Positions 45,801 through 53,538 of a DNA stretch of 64,000 nucleotides are shown here, in pieces (position 1 is the first letter of the stretch; the number at the start of each line of letters is the position of its first letter). Location: contig NZ_CP160205.1 of assembly GCF_041080815.1 (NCBI RefSeq), positions 1,488,001 to 1,552,000 of the forward strand. Direction: 5' to 3'. Source of the stretch: Mucilaginibacter yixingensis (GTDB lineage Bacteria; Bacteroidota; Bacteroidia; Sphingobacteriales; Sphingobacteriaceae). Below the pieces are notes generated by a model. The model ran no database searches and was not told where the DNA came from. It saw only the letters and a program-made list of their open reading frames with translations. The position numbers and the translations under genes are program-made.

Positions 45801-46544
45801 ATAAATCCGGCATCGGCATTGAAAACAGAGACCATCGATCTGAAACCTTACTTTAATGATGAGGTGACCAGCATCTTCCAGAACAAGTATATGTCGCCAA
45901 GACCGCAATCGCCTACCTTGCAGCTGCCATGGCAGGGGATAGGCAACTGGTCATACCCGCTGGTAACGGCCAATGTTGATGACAGCGGTTTGCGCAAAGC
46001 AGCGGGCGATAAAGGCATATTTACCATTCCGCAGGGCATTCCTTTTAAGGTTTCGCCGGTGGCTGAGAAGAATATTATTTATACATCGCGTTGGGATAAT
46101 TACCCACATGAGGCCAGCGTGCCGTTGAGCGGAAAAGCCAGTCATGCTTATTTCCTGATGGCAGGTTCTACCAACCCCATGCAATCGCGCATGGTGAACG
46201 GTACGGTTACGGTTACTTATGCTGATGGTTCTACATCGGTACTGCAACTGAAAAACCCTGAAAACTGGTGGCCGATAGAGCAAGATCCAGACAACGATGG
46301 TTTTGCCTTCGATACCGGTGCGCCAAGTCCGCTACGTGTACACCTGAAAACCGGCGAGGTGACTGATAATAACCACAAGTTTGTGGGCATTAAAGGTTTC
46401 TCTAACCGCGGTATAGATGGCGGTGCTGGCGTGATACTTGACCTTCCGTTGGATGGTACCAAACCCCTGAAAGCAGTAGAAGTAAAAACGCTTTGTAACG
46501 ATGTAGTGATAGGATTGATGGCGGTGACGCTGGTTAAGGAGTAG
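42798..46544 (+). CDS. DUF4450 protein, probable (alpha/alpha)6 glycosidase
   Basis: The 1248-residue secreted protein has a signal peptide (KQICKALLLSTPF, cleavage near VLAQ) and a DUF4450-like beginning (LWHGIERELRYHPDGDDFVI, NRALYGTNTAFRVEAGDLPEF). The middle region (about 330-720) has the pattern of (alpha/alpha)6-barrel glycosidases: DPLGWHDRAWSHFSSYALSQ, HHYDMNLVYIDELLNHFKWTGN, NYDADGDGLYDAYCAIWASD and TTNWEPYDWSLNNVVMAENL. The last 450 residues are beta-sandwich domains. The activity is unknown; the location beside rhamnose catabolism points to a rhamnose-containing glycan. No ATG gives this signal peptide: the only start codon in frame before it is TTG at 42798, inside the kinase gene, so the start is uncertain. 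Confidence 0.78.
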   Translation: MRRISKFNQKGFAKQICKALLLSTPFIVNSTVLAQKTATSQRPTSSNPQLWHGIERELRYHPDGDDFVISNGKRRFNRALYGTNTAFRVEAGDLPEFALYLPGMGGNLKLGLIAGTQSKWLIEASSIEARYRPGSMLYSIKDPLLGNATLSIQVLPGADDENIIVKAHITGTTNAKLFWTFGGATGKKFSRDGDIGADPESSFYLKPQYCEGNDIQFKDNSFTLNFSGKSLSESGRYENDQISAGRDKSETVTKNVLYGQFPASTQVRKADANQQASPAALLQSDAGTQPVLCGIATDASKDIYWVVQNAKPIKTDAAALLAAAEAKRAKLAGRVKVHTPDPFINTFGGALSVAADGIWESPSYMHGAVAWRMRLPAWRGPYVADPLGWHDRAWSHFSSYALSQVTLPPKGPVVADTALHIARQKEQMGTAMFSSGYIARNPGGGKLGPHHYDMNLVYIDELLNHFKWTGNLDEVKQLWPTIKRSLAWEKRNYDADGDGLYDAYCAIWASDAMEYSGGGVAHSSAYNYRSNKSAAYLARLVGDDPKPYEQEAQHILDAMNKKLWLPSTGSYAEYKDLLGLQQTHPSAGLWTIYHSIDSEVPDAFQTYESLRYVDTQIPHIPVIAKGLSGKDFLLSTTNWEPYDWSLNNVVMAENLHTALAYWQGNRAEDAYKLWKSAILDSMYLGACPGNFQQISFYDTNRGELYRDFADPIGMGARSLVEGLFGVRPDLLKDSVIIAPGLPEEWNYASLNVPDVKFDFKRTGETDSYHITPGFQKAAYLKLILPARRLGIRSLTVNGKPVVWYGVNGVVGQPQIRIEAGKQKDYQVNIVWDDKAAVAVGEFYGEALCVYGGDVRTPLNKPVIEVADPEQVLNKYTIAENGIKYEVKPLFGHRTFFVKVGTKQLNWWVPIKLNIVSNLSLSVDKKQSQDQLDFKLSEMFGSEIWKINVNPRTARDWHKEIAKGDSQSVAIKVGGENLFPGSNRVVINAGNTSIDTALINWHINPASALKTETIDLKPYFNDEVTSIFQNKYMSPRPQSPTLQLPWQGIGNWSYPLVTANVDDSGLRKAAGDKGIFTIPQGIPFKVSPVAEKNIIYTSRWDNYPHEASVPLSGKASHAYFLMAGSTNPMQSRMVNGTVTVTYADGSTSVLQLKNPENWWPIEQDPDNDGFAFDTGAPSPLRVHLKTGEVTDNNHKFVGIKGFSNRGIDGGAGVILDLPLDGTKPLKAVEVKTLCNDVVIGLMAVTLVKE
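42823..42859 (+). terminator. perfect 16-bp hairpin after the rhamnulokinase
   Basis: AAAAGGGCTTTGCAAA and TTTGCAAAGCCCTTTT pair fully around loop ACAGA. It begins two bases after the rhaB stop and looks like an intrinsic terminator with A/T ends, so it may be bidirectional. Yet the downstream protein's signal-peptide codons lie within it. Confidence 0.75.
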
Positions 46545-46577
46545 GTTTTTAATGAGTGAAGGTGGATGGGGGAGAAT

Positions 46578-46668
46578 GTGTGCCATCGCTGGCAAATGAC
46601 ACACCCCTGTCAAAGTAGGTGCAAAATGTAGTACCTTTCAGTCCCCCTCTTGAGGGGGGGGGAACTAC
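46578..46668. repeat. two hairpins in the gap before the sulfatase gene
   Basis: GTGTGCCAT/ATGACACAC (46578-46604, one mismatch) is followed by a larger hairpin at 46628-46668 in which GTAGT/ACTAC enclose TCCCCCTC/GAGGGGGG. They lie between the DUF4450 and sulfatase genes and may slow transcription or end the first transcript. Confidence 0.5.
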
Positions 46669-46768
46669 TGCCGGTGCGAGACGTAGTAACGTAAATAGGG
46701 GGGGGCCTTGTGATATGCTTATCTGGGCGGTAACAGATATCTGACCAAGTAGAACTAACATAAACCAA

Positions 46769-48376
46769 ATGAAAAAAGTATTTACCCTGCTGCTGGCCTC
46801 GTTGTGTGTTGCCGGTGTTTCGGCGCAGCAAAAGGCCGGAAAAAAGCCCAATATAATTATCATCCTGGCAGACGATATGGGCTATTCTGATATCAATTGT
46901 TTCGGCTCTGATATCGAGACGCCTAACATTAATGCGATGGCTAAAGGCGGCCTGGTAATGACTAATTTCTACAATGCCTCGCGTTGTTGCCCGTCGCGTG
47001 CCTCGCTGCTAACTGGTTTGTACCAGCATCAGGCTGGCGTTGGCGATATGGTGAATACTCGTCCGCAAGCGGCTTATCAGGGCTATTTGAATACCAATTG
47101 CGTAACCATTGCCGAGGCTTTGAAGGCGGGTGGTTATAACACCTACATGGCCGGTAAATGGCACGTGGGTACCGCGCCAGAGCATTGGCCGGTAAAACGG
47201 GGTTTTGATCATTACTTCGGTTTGATTGATGGTGCAGGCAGCTACTTTCAGCCAACGATGCCTTATCGCCCTAACCAACACCTAACCATCGCTTTAGATG
47301 ATAAGCCTTATGACGGTATTGGCAAAGATTGGTACAGCACCGATAAATATGCCGACTACGCCGTTAAATACATTAAAGAAAATAAAGGTACCGGTAAGCC
47401 ATTCTTCTTATACATGGCCTTTACCAGTCCGCACTGGCCGTTGATGGCGTTGCCTGAAGATATTTCGCGCTACAAAGGCCGCTACATTAATAAAGGCTGG
47501 GATAAGCTGCGCGAAGAGCGCCTGGCCAGAATGAAGGAGCTGGGCATCGTTTCAAAAGATACCAAACTATCTCCGCGCGACTCGAACGTGCCGGAGTGGA
47601 ACTCACTTACCGACAAGCAAAAATGGGATTGGGACGATAAAATGGCCGTATATGCTGCCATGGTAGATCGGATGGACCAAAACATCGGCCGCATCCGCGC
47701 AGCGCTGCGCGAGACAGGTGAGGACGAGAATACGCTGATCATGTTTATGTCAGACAATGGCGCCAGCCACGAAAGTACCAATGGCCCCGGCTTTACGCCA
47801 GAGGTTAACGCCGCAAATGCTAAACCAGCCAGTGAGCCGGGATCATTTACCTCTTACGGTTTCTGGGGGGCCAATGTGAGTAACACACCTATGCGTATGT
47901 TTAAGCACTGGGAGTACGAGGGGGGCACCGCTACGCCGTTTATTGCTTACTATCCGGGTATGATCAAGCCACATCAGTCAGCGCAGCCGGGGCATATTAT
48001 TGATCTGATGGCTACCTGTCTGGATGCAGCGGGCGTAACTTATCCAAAAACCTATAATGGTCATAACATTTTGCCAACCGAGGGCATCAGCTTGTTGCCA
48101 TTGATGGAAGGCAAAGCCTGGAAGGGGCACGACGATCTGTTCTTTGAACACGAAGGTGGTCGGGCCGTGCGCGAGGGCGACTGGAAACTGGTATCGCAAT
48201 ACCCGCAAAATAAGTGGCAACTCTATAACATCAAAGAAGATCGTAACGAGCTGAATGACCTGGCCGATAAATACCCTGACCGCGTAAAAGCCATGGAAGA
48301 TAAATACAAAGCCTGGGCCGCCCATGCCGGCGTAATTCCGTTTGAATCGCTGCCAAAAGGGCATGGAGACTTGTAG
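46769..48376 (+). CDS. sulfatase (arylsulfatase-like, S1 family)
   Basis: The 535-residue protein has a signal peptide (ending VSAQ), the alkaline-phosphatase-fold metal site IIILADDMGYSD (Asp 35, Asp 36) and the sulfatase signature SRCCPSRASLLTGLYQH; Cys 73 of C-C-P-S-R is the residue converted to formylglycine, so an anaerobic or aerobic maturation enzyme is needed elsewhere. GKWHVGT and MFMSDNGA also belong to the family. It would remove sulfate esters from a sugar. Plant pectin is not normally sulfated, so its presence in this cluster is noteworthy. A 224-bp gap with hairpins precedes it, and a REP-like repeat follows. Confidence 0.93.
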   Translation: MKKVFTLLLASLCVAGVSAQQKAGKKPNIIIILADDMGYSDINCFGSDIETPNINAMAKGGLVMTNFYNASRCCPSRASLLTGLYQHQAGVGDMVNTRPQAAYQGYLNTNCVTIAEALKAGGYNTYMAGKWHVGTAPEHWPVKRGFDHYFGLIDGAGSYFQPTMPYRPNQHLTIALDDKPYDGIGKDWYSTDKYADYAVKYIKENKGTGKPFFLYMAFTSPHWPLMALPEDISRYKGRYINKGWDKLREERLARMKELGIVSKDTKLSPRDSNVPEWNSLTDKQKWDWDDKMAVYAAMVDRMDQNIGRIRAALRETGEDENTLIMFMSDNGASHESTNGPGFTPEVNAANAKPASEPGSFTSYGFWGANVSNTPMRMFKHWEYEGGTATPFIAYYPGMIKPHQSAQPGHIIDLMATCLDAAGVTYPKTYNGHNILPTEGISLLPLMEGKAWKGHDDLFFEHEGGRAVREGDWKLVSQYPQNKWQLYNIKEDRNELNDLADKYPDRVKAMEDKYKAWAAHAGVIPFESLPKGHGDL

Positions 48377-48396
48377 GAATTGTATCAACACAGTAT

Positions 48397-48493
48397 TGTC
48401 ATGCTGAGGAACGAAGCATCTCTAAGGACAAGTTTGCCATTTAGTAATATGGCCTAGCATACCCACAGAGATGCTTCGTTCCTCAGCATGACA
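48397..48493. repeat. REP-like inverted repeat (TGTCATGCTGAGG type)
   Basis: TGTCATGCTGAGGAACGAAG at the left and its exact reverse complement CTTCGTTCCTCAGCATGACA at the right form a stem that extends through AGAGATGC/GCATCTCT, with a variable loop. It separates the sulfatase gene from the CE12 gene. Confidence 0.8.
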
Positions 48494-48562
48494 TTACACA
48501 TTTACTTAATCTCATCACTCCCTCTCCGTGATGAACTTGTTACACAAAGCCCCCGTTTTTTC

Positions 48563-48580
48563 AGGACAGGACAGGATGCC
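48563..48580 (+). promoter_or_regulatory. AGGATGCC direct-repeat operator before the CE12 gene
   Basis: AGGACAGG (48563-48570) and AGGATGCC (48573-48580) stand 10 bp apart, a weaker version of the AGGATACT repeats. They are followed after exactly 18 bp by the -7-like octamer TAATTTAG (48599-48606), the same octamer and gap as before the GH2 gene at 28716. Confidence 0.5.
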
Positions 48581-48598
48581 TGTAGACGGTGGGGGGGC

Positions 48599-48606
48599 TA
48601 ATTTAG
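48599..48606 (+). promoter_or_regulatory. -7-like box of the CE12 promoter
   Basis: TAATTTAG (7 of 8 to TAnnTTTG), 18 bp after the repeat operator and 49 bp before the ATG at 48655. Confidence 0.4.
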
Positions 48607-48654
48607 CTTCAAACCCTCCCTCTGGTGGAGATCTTATAAACCTATAGCTATTTT

Positions 48655-49998
48655 ATGTCCAAAGTTCTATCAATCAAAATGATATCGTTTTGCTGTTTGG
48701 CTTCAGCGTGTTTCTCGCTGAATGTGCAGGCACAAACTCCGGCCACTAGTTTTAAGTTCGATTTTGGCGACGGCCAGCCCGCAAAAGGATACACTGCCGT
48801 TGGCGCCAATACCGCTTTTACCGATGCAACAGGCTACGGTTTTGATTTTGGCGCAAAAGTAAACTCGGTAACCCGCGACGCAAAAAAAGGTGTTGTCGGC
48901 AGCTACATTACCAGTGATAAACCATTCAATTTTTCAGTAGACGTGCCCGAGGGCAATTACAAAGTAACCCTGACCCTTGGCGATATTAAAGGCACCAGCT
49001 TAACCACCGTAAGGGCCGAGTCACGCCGGTTAATGTTGGAAAAGGTGGCCACCCAAAGCGGCGAAACCAAAAAAGTAAGCTTTATTGTAAATATCCGTAA
49101 ACCGCAGATCAGCACTGGTGGCGAGGTAAGGCGTAACCCGCGCGAGATGGGCAAATATGATTGGGACGATAAGCTGACGTTGGAGTTTAACGACAGCCAA
49201 CCGTGCATTGATGCCGTGGAAATTGAAAAAGTGGATGATCAGATTACCGTTTACCTGGCCGGAAACTCTACGGTTGTAGATCAGGATGATGAGCCATGGT
49301 GTGCCTGGGGACAAATGATCCCGCGTTTCTTTAAGCCGGGCGTTGCTATTGCAGATCATGCTGAATCGGGCCTTACGCTGGGTAGCTTTATTGGCAGTCA
49401 CCGTTTGGATAAAGTAATGAGTCTAATCAAACCTGGTGACTACCTGTTCATTGAGTTTGGCCATAACGATCAGAAAGAAAAAGGCCCGAATGATGGTGCC
49501 TGGAAATCATACACTGAGCGGTTTAAAACTTTTATTAATGCCGCACGCGATAAGAAGGCGATTCCGGTTATTGTGACATCTACCAGCCGCCGTATGTTTA
49601 ATGATAGCGGCAAGGTGGTTAACACGCTGGGCGATTACCCTGCTGCAGCCCGCAAGGTAGGGCAGGAGATGAATGTACCGGTGATTGATATCAACGCCAT
49701 GACCGCCAAATTTTATGAAGCCCTGGGCGACGAGCCATCAAAAAAAGCTTTTGTATGGTATCCGGCCGGAACGTTCCCCGGACAGAAAGACGAACTGCAT
49801 GACAATACCCACTTTAACTCTTACGGCGCTTACGAGATTGCCAAATGTATTATAGAAGGCATCCGCCAGAATCATCTCGGATTGGAGAAATTCCTGGTAG
49901 ATACGCCGCCGTTTGATCCGTCGCATCCAGATCCGGTAGATCAGTTCAGTCTGCCATCAAGTGCTAAATGGAGTGTGGTGAAACCGTTGGGGAATTAA
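48655..49998 (+). CDS. CE12-like rhamnogalacturonan acetylesterase
   Basis: The 447-residue secreted protein has a signal peptide (ending VQAQ), an N-terminal beta-sandwich of about 160 residues (FKFDFGDGQPAKGYTAV, resembling a carbohydrate-binding or yet-unnamed galactose-binding-like domain), and an SGNH hydrolase from about 197 on. The catalytic Ser 205 stands in YLAGNSTVVDQ, the Gly and Asn blocks in FIEFGHNDQKEKG, and the Asp 383/His 386 pair in DNTHFN. This type, like YesT and RGAE, removes acetyl groups from galacturonate residues of rhamnogalacturonan-I. An operator of the AGGATACT class precedes it. Confidence 0.92.
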   Translation: MSKVLSIKMISFCCLASACFSLNVQAQTPATSFKFDFGDGQPAKGYTAVGANTAFTDATGYGFDFGAKVNSVTRDAKKGVVGSYITSDKPFNFSVDVPEGNYKVTLTLGDIKGTSLTTVRAESRRLMLEKVATQSGETKKVSFIVNIRKPQISTGGEVRRNPREMGKYDWDDKLTLEFNDSQPCIDAVEIEKVDDQITVYLAGNSTVVDQDDEPWCAWGQMIPRFFKPGVAIADHAESGLTLGSFIGSHRLDKVMSLIKPGDYLFIEFGHNDQKEKGPNDGAWKSYTERFKTFINAARDKKAIPVIVTSTSRRMFNDSGKVVNTLGDYPAAARKVGQEMNVPVIDINAMTAKFYEALGDEPSKKAFVWYPAGTFPGQKDELHDNTHFNSYGAYEIAKCIIEGIRQNHLGLEKFLVDTPPFDPSHPDPVDQFSLPSSAKWSVVKPLGN

Positions 49999-50023
49999 TT
50001 TGAGTAGAGTATCGCAAAAAATA

Positions 50024-50111
50024 TGTCATCTCGACCAACGGGAGAGATCTTTTAGGATCGATATGGCGGAAAGCATAATCGAAAAGATCCCTCCCGTTGG
50101 TCGGGATGACA
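50024..50111. repeat. REP-like inverted repeat (TGTCATCTCGA type)
   Basis: TGTCATCTCGACCAACGGGAG at the left pairs with CTCCCGTTGGTCGGGATGACA at the right with two mismatches. It is closest to the repeat at 40009. It lies between the CE12 gene and the deacetylase gene. Confidence 0.75.
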
Positions 50112-50128
50112 ATTAGATTTAATAAGGT

Positions 50129-50914
50129 ATGGCAAAGTATAAGATATCTAACTTTTTAAAGGTGCTCTTGCTACCGCTGCTGCCGCTTCTGGCAAGTGCT
50201 CAAGTTATAAAAAAGCCTATCCCCGATAAATTGGTGGTACTGACTTTTGACGACGCTGTAGTTAGTCATGCTACCTACGTTGCTCCGTTATTGAAGAAAT
50301 ACGGTTTCGGTGCCACGTTTTATGTATGTGAGTTTGGCGGCACCCCCAACTTTAGCGATAAAACTAAATACATGACCTGGGAGCAGATTGCCGGCCTGAA
50401 CAAAATGGGTTTTGAGGTGGGCAACCATACCTGGCATCATACCCACGTTAACAAGCTTAGTAAAGAGAAATTAACCGCAGAGTTAGAGTACATAGAGCAA
50501 AAATGTGCCGAATACCACATCCCTAAACCGGTTACATTTGCTTATCCAGGCTATGATACAGGCAGGGTTGCGTTGCAGGTGCTGCGCGAAAAAGGCTACC
50601 GTTTTGCCCGCGCGGGATGGGACAGGTTATATCAGCCTGAAAAAGATCATCCTTTCCTGGTGCCCGGCTATACTACGCATACCGAGAAGAAGGACGATAT
50701 TTACACCCTCATCAACGGCGCCAAAAATGGTAACGTTGCCGTGTTAACCATCCACGGGGTGCCGGATGATGCGCATCCCTGGGTAACTACCTCGCCTGCA
50801 GTTTTTGAAGAGCTGCTCAACTACCTGAAAACCAATCATTATAAGGTAATAGCCATGCGCGATCTTGAAAAGTACATCAACGTCGATGCTTTGCTTACGC
50901 CGAAAACCCAATAA
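50129..50914 (+). CDS. polysaccharide deacetylase (NodB/CE4-like)
   Basis: The 261-residue protein has a signal peptide (ending ASAQ), the first NodB block VVLTFDDAVVSHATYVAPLL (Asp 41, Asp 42), the zinc-binding block GNHTWHHTHV (His 100 and His 104) and the later FAYPGYDTG block. It is expected to remove acetyl groups from a polysaccharide; family members act on chitin, peptidoglycan or acetylated xylan. Here it lies 8 bp before a PL22 gene, so it may deacetylate pectic oligomers before cleavage. The Pro-Gly-Tyr variant in the third block differs from the usual xylan enzymes. Confidence 0.85.
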   Translation: MAKYKISNFLKVLLLPLLPLLASAQVIKKPIPDKLVVLTFDDAVVSHATYVAPLLKKYGFGATFYVCEFGGTPNFSDKTKYMTWEQIAGLNKMGFEVGNHTWHHTHVNKLSKEKLTAELEYIEQKCAEYHIPKPVTFAYPGYDTGRVALQVLREKGYRFARAGWDRLYQPEKDHPFLVPGYTTHTEKKDDIYTLINGAKNGNVAVLTIHGVPDDAHPWVTTSPAVFEELLNYLKTNHYKVIAMRDLEKYINVDALLTPKTQ

Positions 50915-50922
50915 TCCTAAGT

Positions 50923-52152
50923 ATGATGAACAGGAAAGTATGGCTATTGAATGCGTTGCTGCTTTGCAGTACCGTCTTTGCCCTGGCGCAGGATGTGCCG
51001 GTGATGGAAACAGGTAAAAACATGCCTGATGCATGGATAGATAAAGATACGGGCCATAAGATTATCAGATTGGTGCGCAGGCCGGGCACAAGCAATACCA
51101 GCTTCTATTTCAATAACTACTGTTTTGTACCCCAGAAGGGTAAAGGCGATTTGATGGTTTTTCGCGGAAGTGTTGAGGATAAAGCCATGGGCGATCAGCT
51201 TTTTAGCGTGAACCTGAAAACACTAGAAACCAAGCAGCTTACTAATCACAAGCAAATAGCTGGCGAGATGGTTTGCCCTAAAACCAGCGAAGCCTTTTAT
51301 CAAAGTGCCGATAGTGTTTTTGCGGTAAACATCATCACCGGTAAAAATCGTTTTGTGTATGCTTTTCCCGCTGATTTTAAGGGGAGCCGGGCTGGTACTA
51401 TCAATGCCGATGGTACTTACCTGGCCGTGGTAAAAGCCGGCCCGCAGGAAAAAGAGATCTATGCCCAGTATCCTGAAAAGAAAGACTATTTCGATCGTAT
51501 TTATGATGCGCATATTGAGCACGTGCTATACAGTCTCAACGTAAAAACGGGTGTTATAAAAGAGATTCATCGCGAGAACGAATGGACCAATCACCTGTTG
51601 TTCTCGCCAGTAGATCCGCAGATCCTTTCTTATTGTCATGAAGGCCCTTGGCACAAGGTTGACCGTATTTGGAACATCAATATCCAAACCGGTGAGAATA
51701 AGCTGATGCACGTGCGTACCATTCCGCGTGAGATTGCCGGTCACGAATTTTTCGGCATTGGTGGCCAGCATGAGTGGTTTGATTTGCAGAAACCTGTAAG
51801 CACCACCTTTTACCTGGCTGGGGTAGATATGAAAACCGGGAAGGAAGACAGAGTTTACCAGATGGATCGTGATGAGTGGTCTATCCACTTTAATGTCACC
51901 AAAGACGAAAAGTTTTTCTGCGGCGATGGCGGTGATCCTGGACAAGTAGCCCACGCCAAGAACGGTGAGTGGATCTATTTCTTTAAGCCGGAAGGCGACA
52001 AATTCAAGTCGGAGAAGCTGGTGAATATGAAGAACCATAATTATCACCTCGAACCAAACGTACACTTTTCGCCTGATGAAAAATGGGTAATCTTCCGTGC
52101 CAATTTTGAAGGTGCCACCCAGATCTACGCAGCCGAAATTGCCAAACACTAA
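50923..52152 (+). CDS. PL22 oligogalacturonate lyase-like protein, copy 1
   Basis: The 409-residue protein has a signal peptide (ending ALAQ) and a seven-bladed-propeller pattern. It carries family strings of oligogalacturonate lyase: TNHLLFSPVDPQILSYCHEGPW, HEFFGIGGQHEWFD and EPNVHFSPDEKWVIFRANFEG. Classical PL22 enzymes are cytoplasmic and cleave short galacturonate oligomers by beta-elimination; this copy has an export signal. Copy 2 starts only 3 bp after its stop, and the two proteins share long identical stretches, so this is a tandem duplication. The deacetylase precedes it by 8 bp. Activity should be confirmed because conservation of the metal-binding His residues could not be checked by alignment. 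Confidence 0.88.
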   Translation: MMNRKVWLLNALLLCSTVFALAQDVPVMETGKNMPDAWIDKDTGHKIIRLVRRPGTSNTSFYFNNYCFVPQKGKGDLMVFRGSVEDKAMGDQLFSVNLKTLETKQLTNHKQIAGEMVCPKTSEAFYQSADSVFAVNIITGKNRFVYAFPADFKGSRAGTINADGTYLAVVKAGPQEKEIYAQYPEKKDYFDRIYDAHIEHVLYSLNVKTGVIKEIHRENEWTNHLLFSPVDPQILSYCHEGPWHKVDRIWNINIQTGENKLMHVRTIPREIAGHEFFGIGGQHEWFDLQKPVSTTFYLAGVDMKTGKEDRVYQMDRDEWSIHFNVTKDEKFFCGDGGDPGQVAHAKNGEWIYFFKPEGDKFKSEKLVNMKNHNYHLEPNVHFSPDEKWVIFRANFEGATQIYAAEIAKH

Positions 52153-52155
52153 AGT

Positions 52156-53412
52156 ATGATGAAGATGAATAAATTAAACCAATTAACATTAATTACGCTG
52201 GCATTTGCATCATTGCATACAGCCTCTGTAAAAGCTCAGAGCGTGCCTGTAATGGAAACCGGCGGTAAAAATATGCCCGATGTATGGATTGATAAAGATA
52301 CCGGTCATAAGGTAATGCGCCTGGTGCGTAGGGATGGTACAGCCACAAGCAATGCCAGCTTTTATTTTAACAACCAATGTTTTATTAAGCAGGAGGGTAA
52401 CAAAGGCGATCTGATGGTTTTTTATGGCAGTACAGTCGATAAATCAAAAGGGAACCAATTGTTTGCCCTTAATCTGAAAACGCTGGAGACTAAGCAATTG
52501 ACAAATGCGGTACGCCCGGCGGGCGAGATGGTGTGTGCGCAAACCAAAGAAGCTTTTTATCAAACCAACGATAGTGTATTTGCGGTAAATGCCATTACGG
52601 GCAAAAATCGTTTTGTCTACGCTTTCCCGGCTGACTTTAAAGGTCGTGCCGGTACGGTGAATGCTGACGGTACTTTTCTGGCTTGCGTAAAGGCCGATCC
52701 GAAGGAACGTGAGATCTATGCGCAGTATCCTGAAAAGCATGATTACTTTAACCGCATTTATGATGCACACCTGGAGCATACGCTTTATACCCTTAACACA
52801 AAAACTGGTGCGATGAAAGAGATCCATCGCGAGAACGAGTGGACCAATCACCTGTTATTCTCGCCGGTTGATCCGGATATCCTGTCTTACTGCCACGAAG
52901 GTCCGTGGGAGAAAAATGACCGCATCTGGAACATCAACATCAAAACTGGTAAAAATACCCTGATGCACAAACGTACCATGGTAAATGAGATTGCCGGTCA
53001 CGAGTTTTTTGGTATTGGAGGTCAGCATGAGTGGTTTGATTTGCAGAAACCCAAAGGCAAAACCTTCTTCCTGGCAGCCTTTGATATGAAGACCGGCAAA
53101 GAAGACAAGATCTACGAGATGGACCGTAACGAGTGGTCAATCCACTTCAACGTAAGTAAAGACGAGAAAACTTTCTGCGGTGATGGTGGCGATCCGGGTC
53201 AGGTGGCAAAAGCGCCAAATGGTGAATGGATCTACCTGTTTAAACCAGAGGGAGATCGTTTTAAATCAGAGAAACTGGTGAATATGAAAAATCACAATTA
53301 TCACCTGGAGCCAAACGTGCATTTCTCGCCAGATGAAAAGTGGATCATCTTCCGCGCCAACTTTGAGGGTGGGGTAGAGCAGGTATACGCGGTGGAAATT
53401 GCTAAACACTAA
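52156..53412 (+). CDS. PL22 oligogalacturonate lyase-like protein, copy 2
   Basis: The 418-residue protein resembles copy 1 over its whole length (TNHLLFSPVDPDILSYCHEG, DEWSIHFN versus NEWSIHFN, FCGDGGDPGQVA) and has its own signal peptide (ending VKAQ). Small changes occur in loops, such as an extra residue in RDGTATSNASFYF. It starts 3 bp after copy 1 and is probably translationally coupled to it. The two may differ in oligomer size or in methyl/acetyl preference. This copy is the last of the deacetylase-PL22-PL22 row; a short repeat GTGAGTAGTGAATT follows the stop. Confidence 0.88.
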   Translation: MMKMNKLNQLTLITLAFASLHTASVKAQSVPVMETGGKNMPDVWIDKDTGHKVMRLVRRDGTATSNASFYFNNQCFIKQEGNKGDLMVFYGSTVDKSKGNQLFALNLKTLETKQLTNAVRPAGEMVCAQTKEAFYQTNDSVFAVNAITGKNRFVYAFPADFKGRAGTVNADGTFLACVKADPKEREIYAQYPEKHDYFNRIYDAHLEHTLYTLNTKTGAMKEIHRENEWTNHLLFSPVDPDILSYCHEGPWEKNDRIWNINIKTGKNTLMHKRTMVNEIAGHEFFGIGGQHEWFDLQKPKGKTFFLAAFDMKTGKEDKIYEMDRNEWSIHFNVSKDEKTFCGDGGDPGQVAKAPNGEWIYLFKPEGDRFKSEKLVNMKNHNYHLEPNVHFSPDEKWIIFRANFEGGVEQVYAVEIAKH

Positions 53413-53419
53413 GTGAATG

Positions 53420-53438
53420 GTGAGTAGTGAATTGTGAG
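53420..53438. repeat. short intergenic repeat GTGAGTAGTGAATTGTGAG
   Basis: The first 14 bases recur on the minus strand at 14950-14963, and looser copies stand near 14838-14875. They look like members of a low-complexity family confined to gaps between genes. Confidence 0.5.
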
Positions 53439-53538
53439 AAATGAATGGTAAACTTGAATAACAGTAATCAACAATTATAAATCAAGATTCATCGGCGTTA
53501 TCATTATGGAACTAATGACCGGTGAACTAATAACCAAC

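Noticed and set aside
46628..46668. Considered as a strong intrinsic terminator
   Set aside because: The stem is G/C homopolymer based and has no T-run after it; kept only as a repeat.
46549..46863. Two overlapping minus-strand frames (104 and 73 codons) across the sulfatase start
   Set aside because: Both are antisense to the clear sulfatase signal-peptide region and carry no motif.
51526..52149. A 207-codon minus-strand frame opposite the first PL22 gene
   Set aside because: Antisense shadow; a similar shorter frame recurs opposite the duplicate, as expected from a duplicated sense gene.
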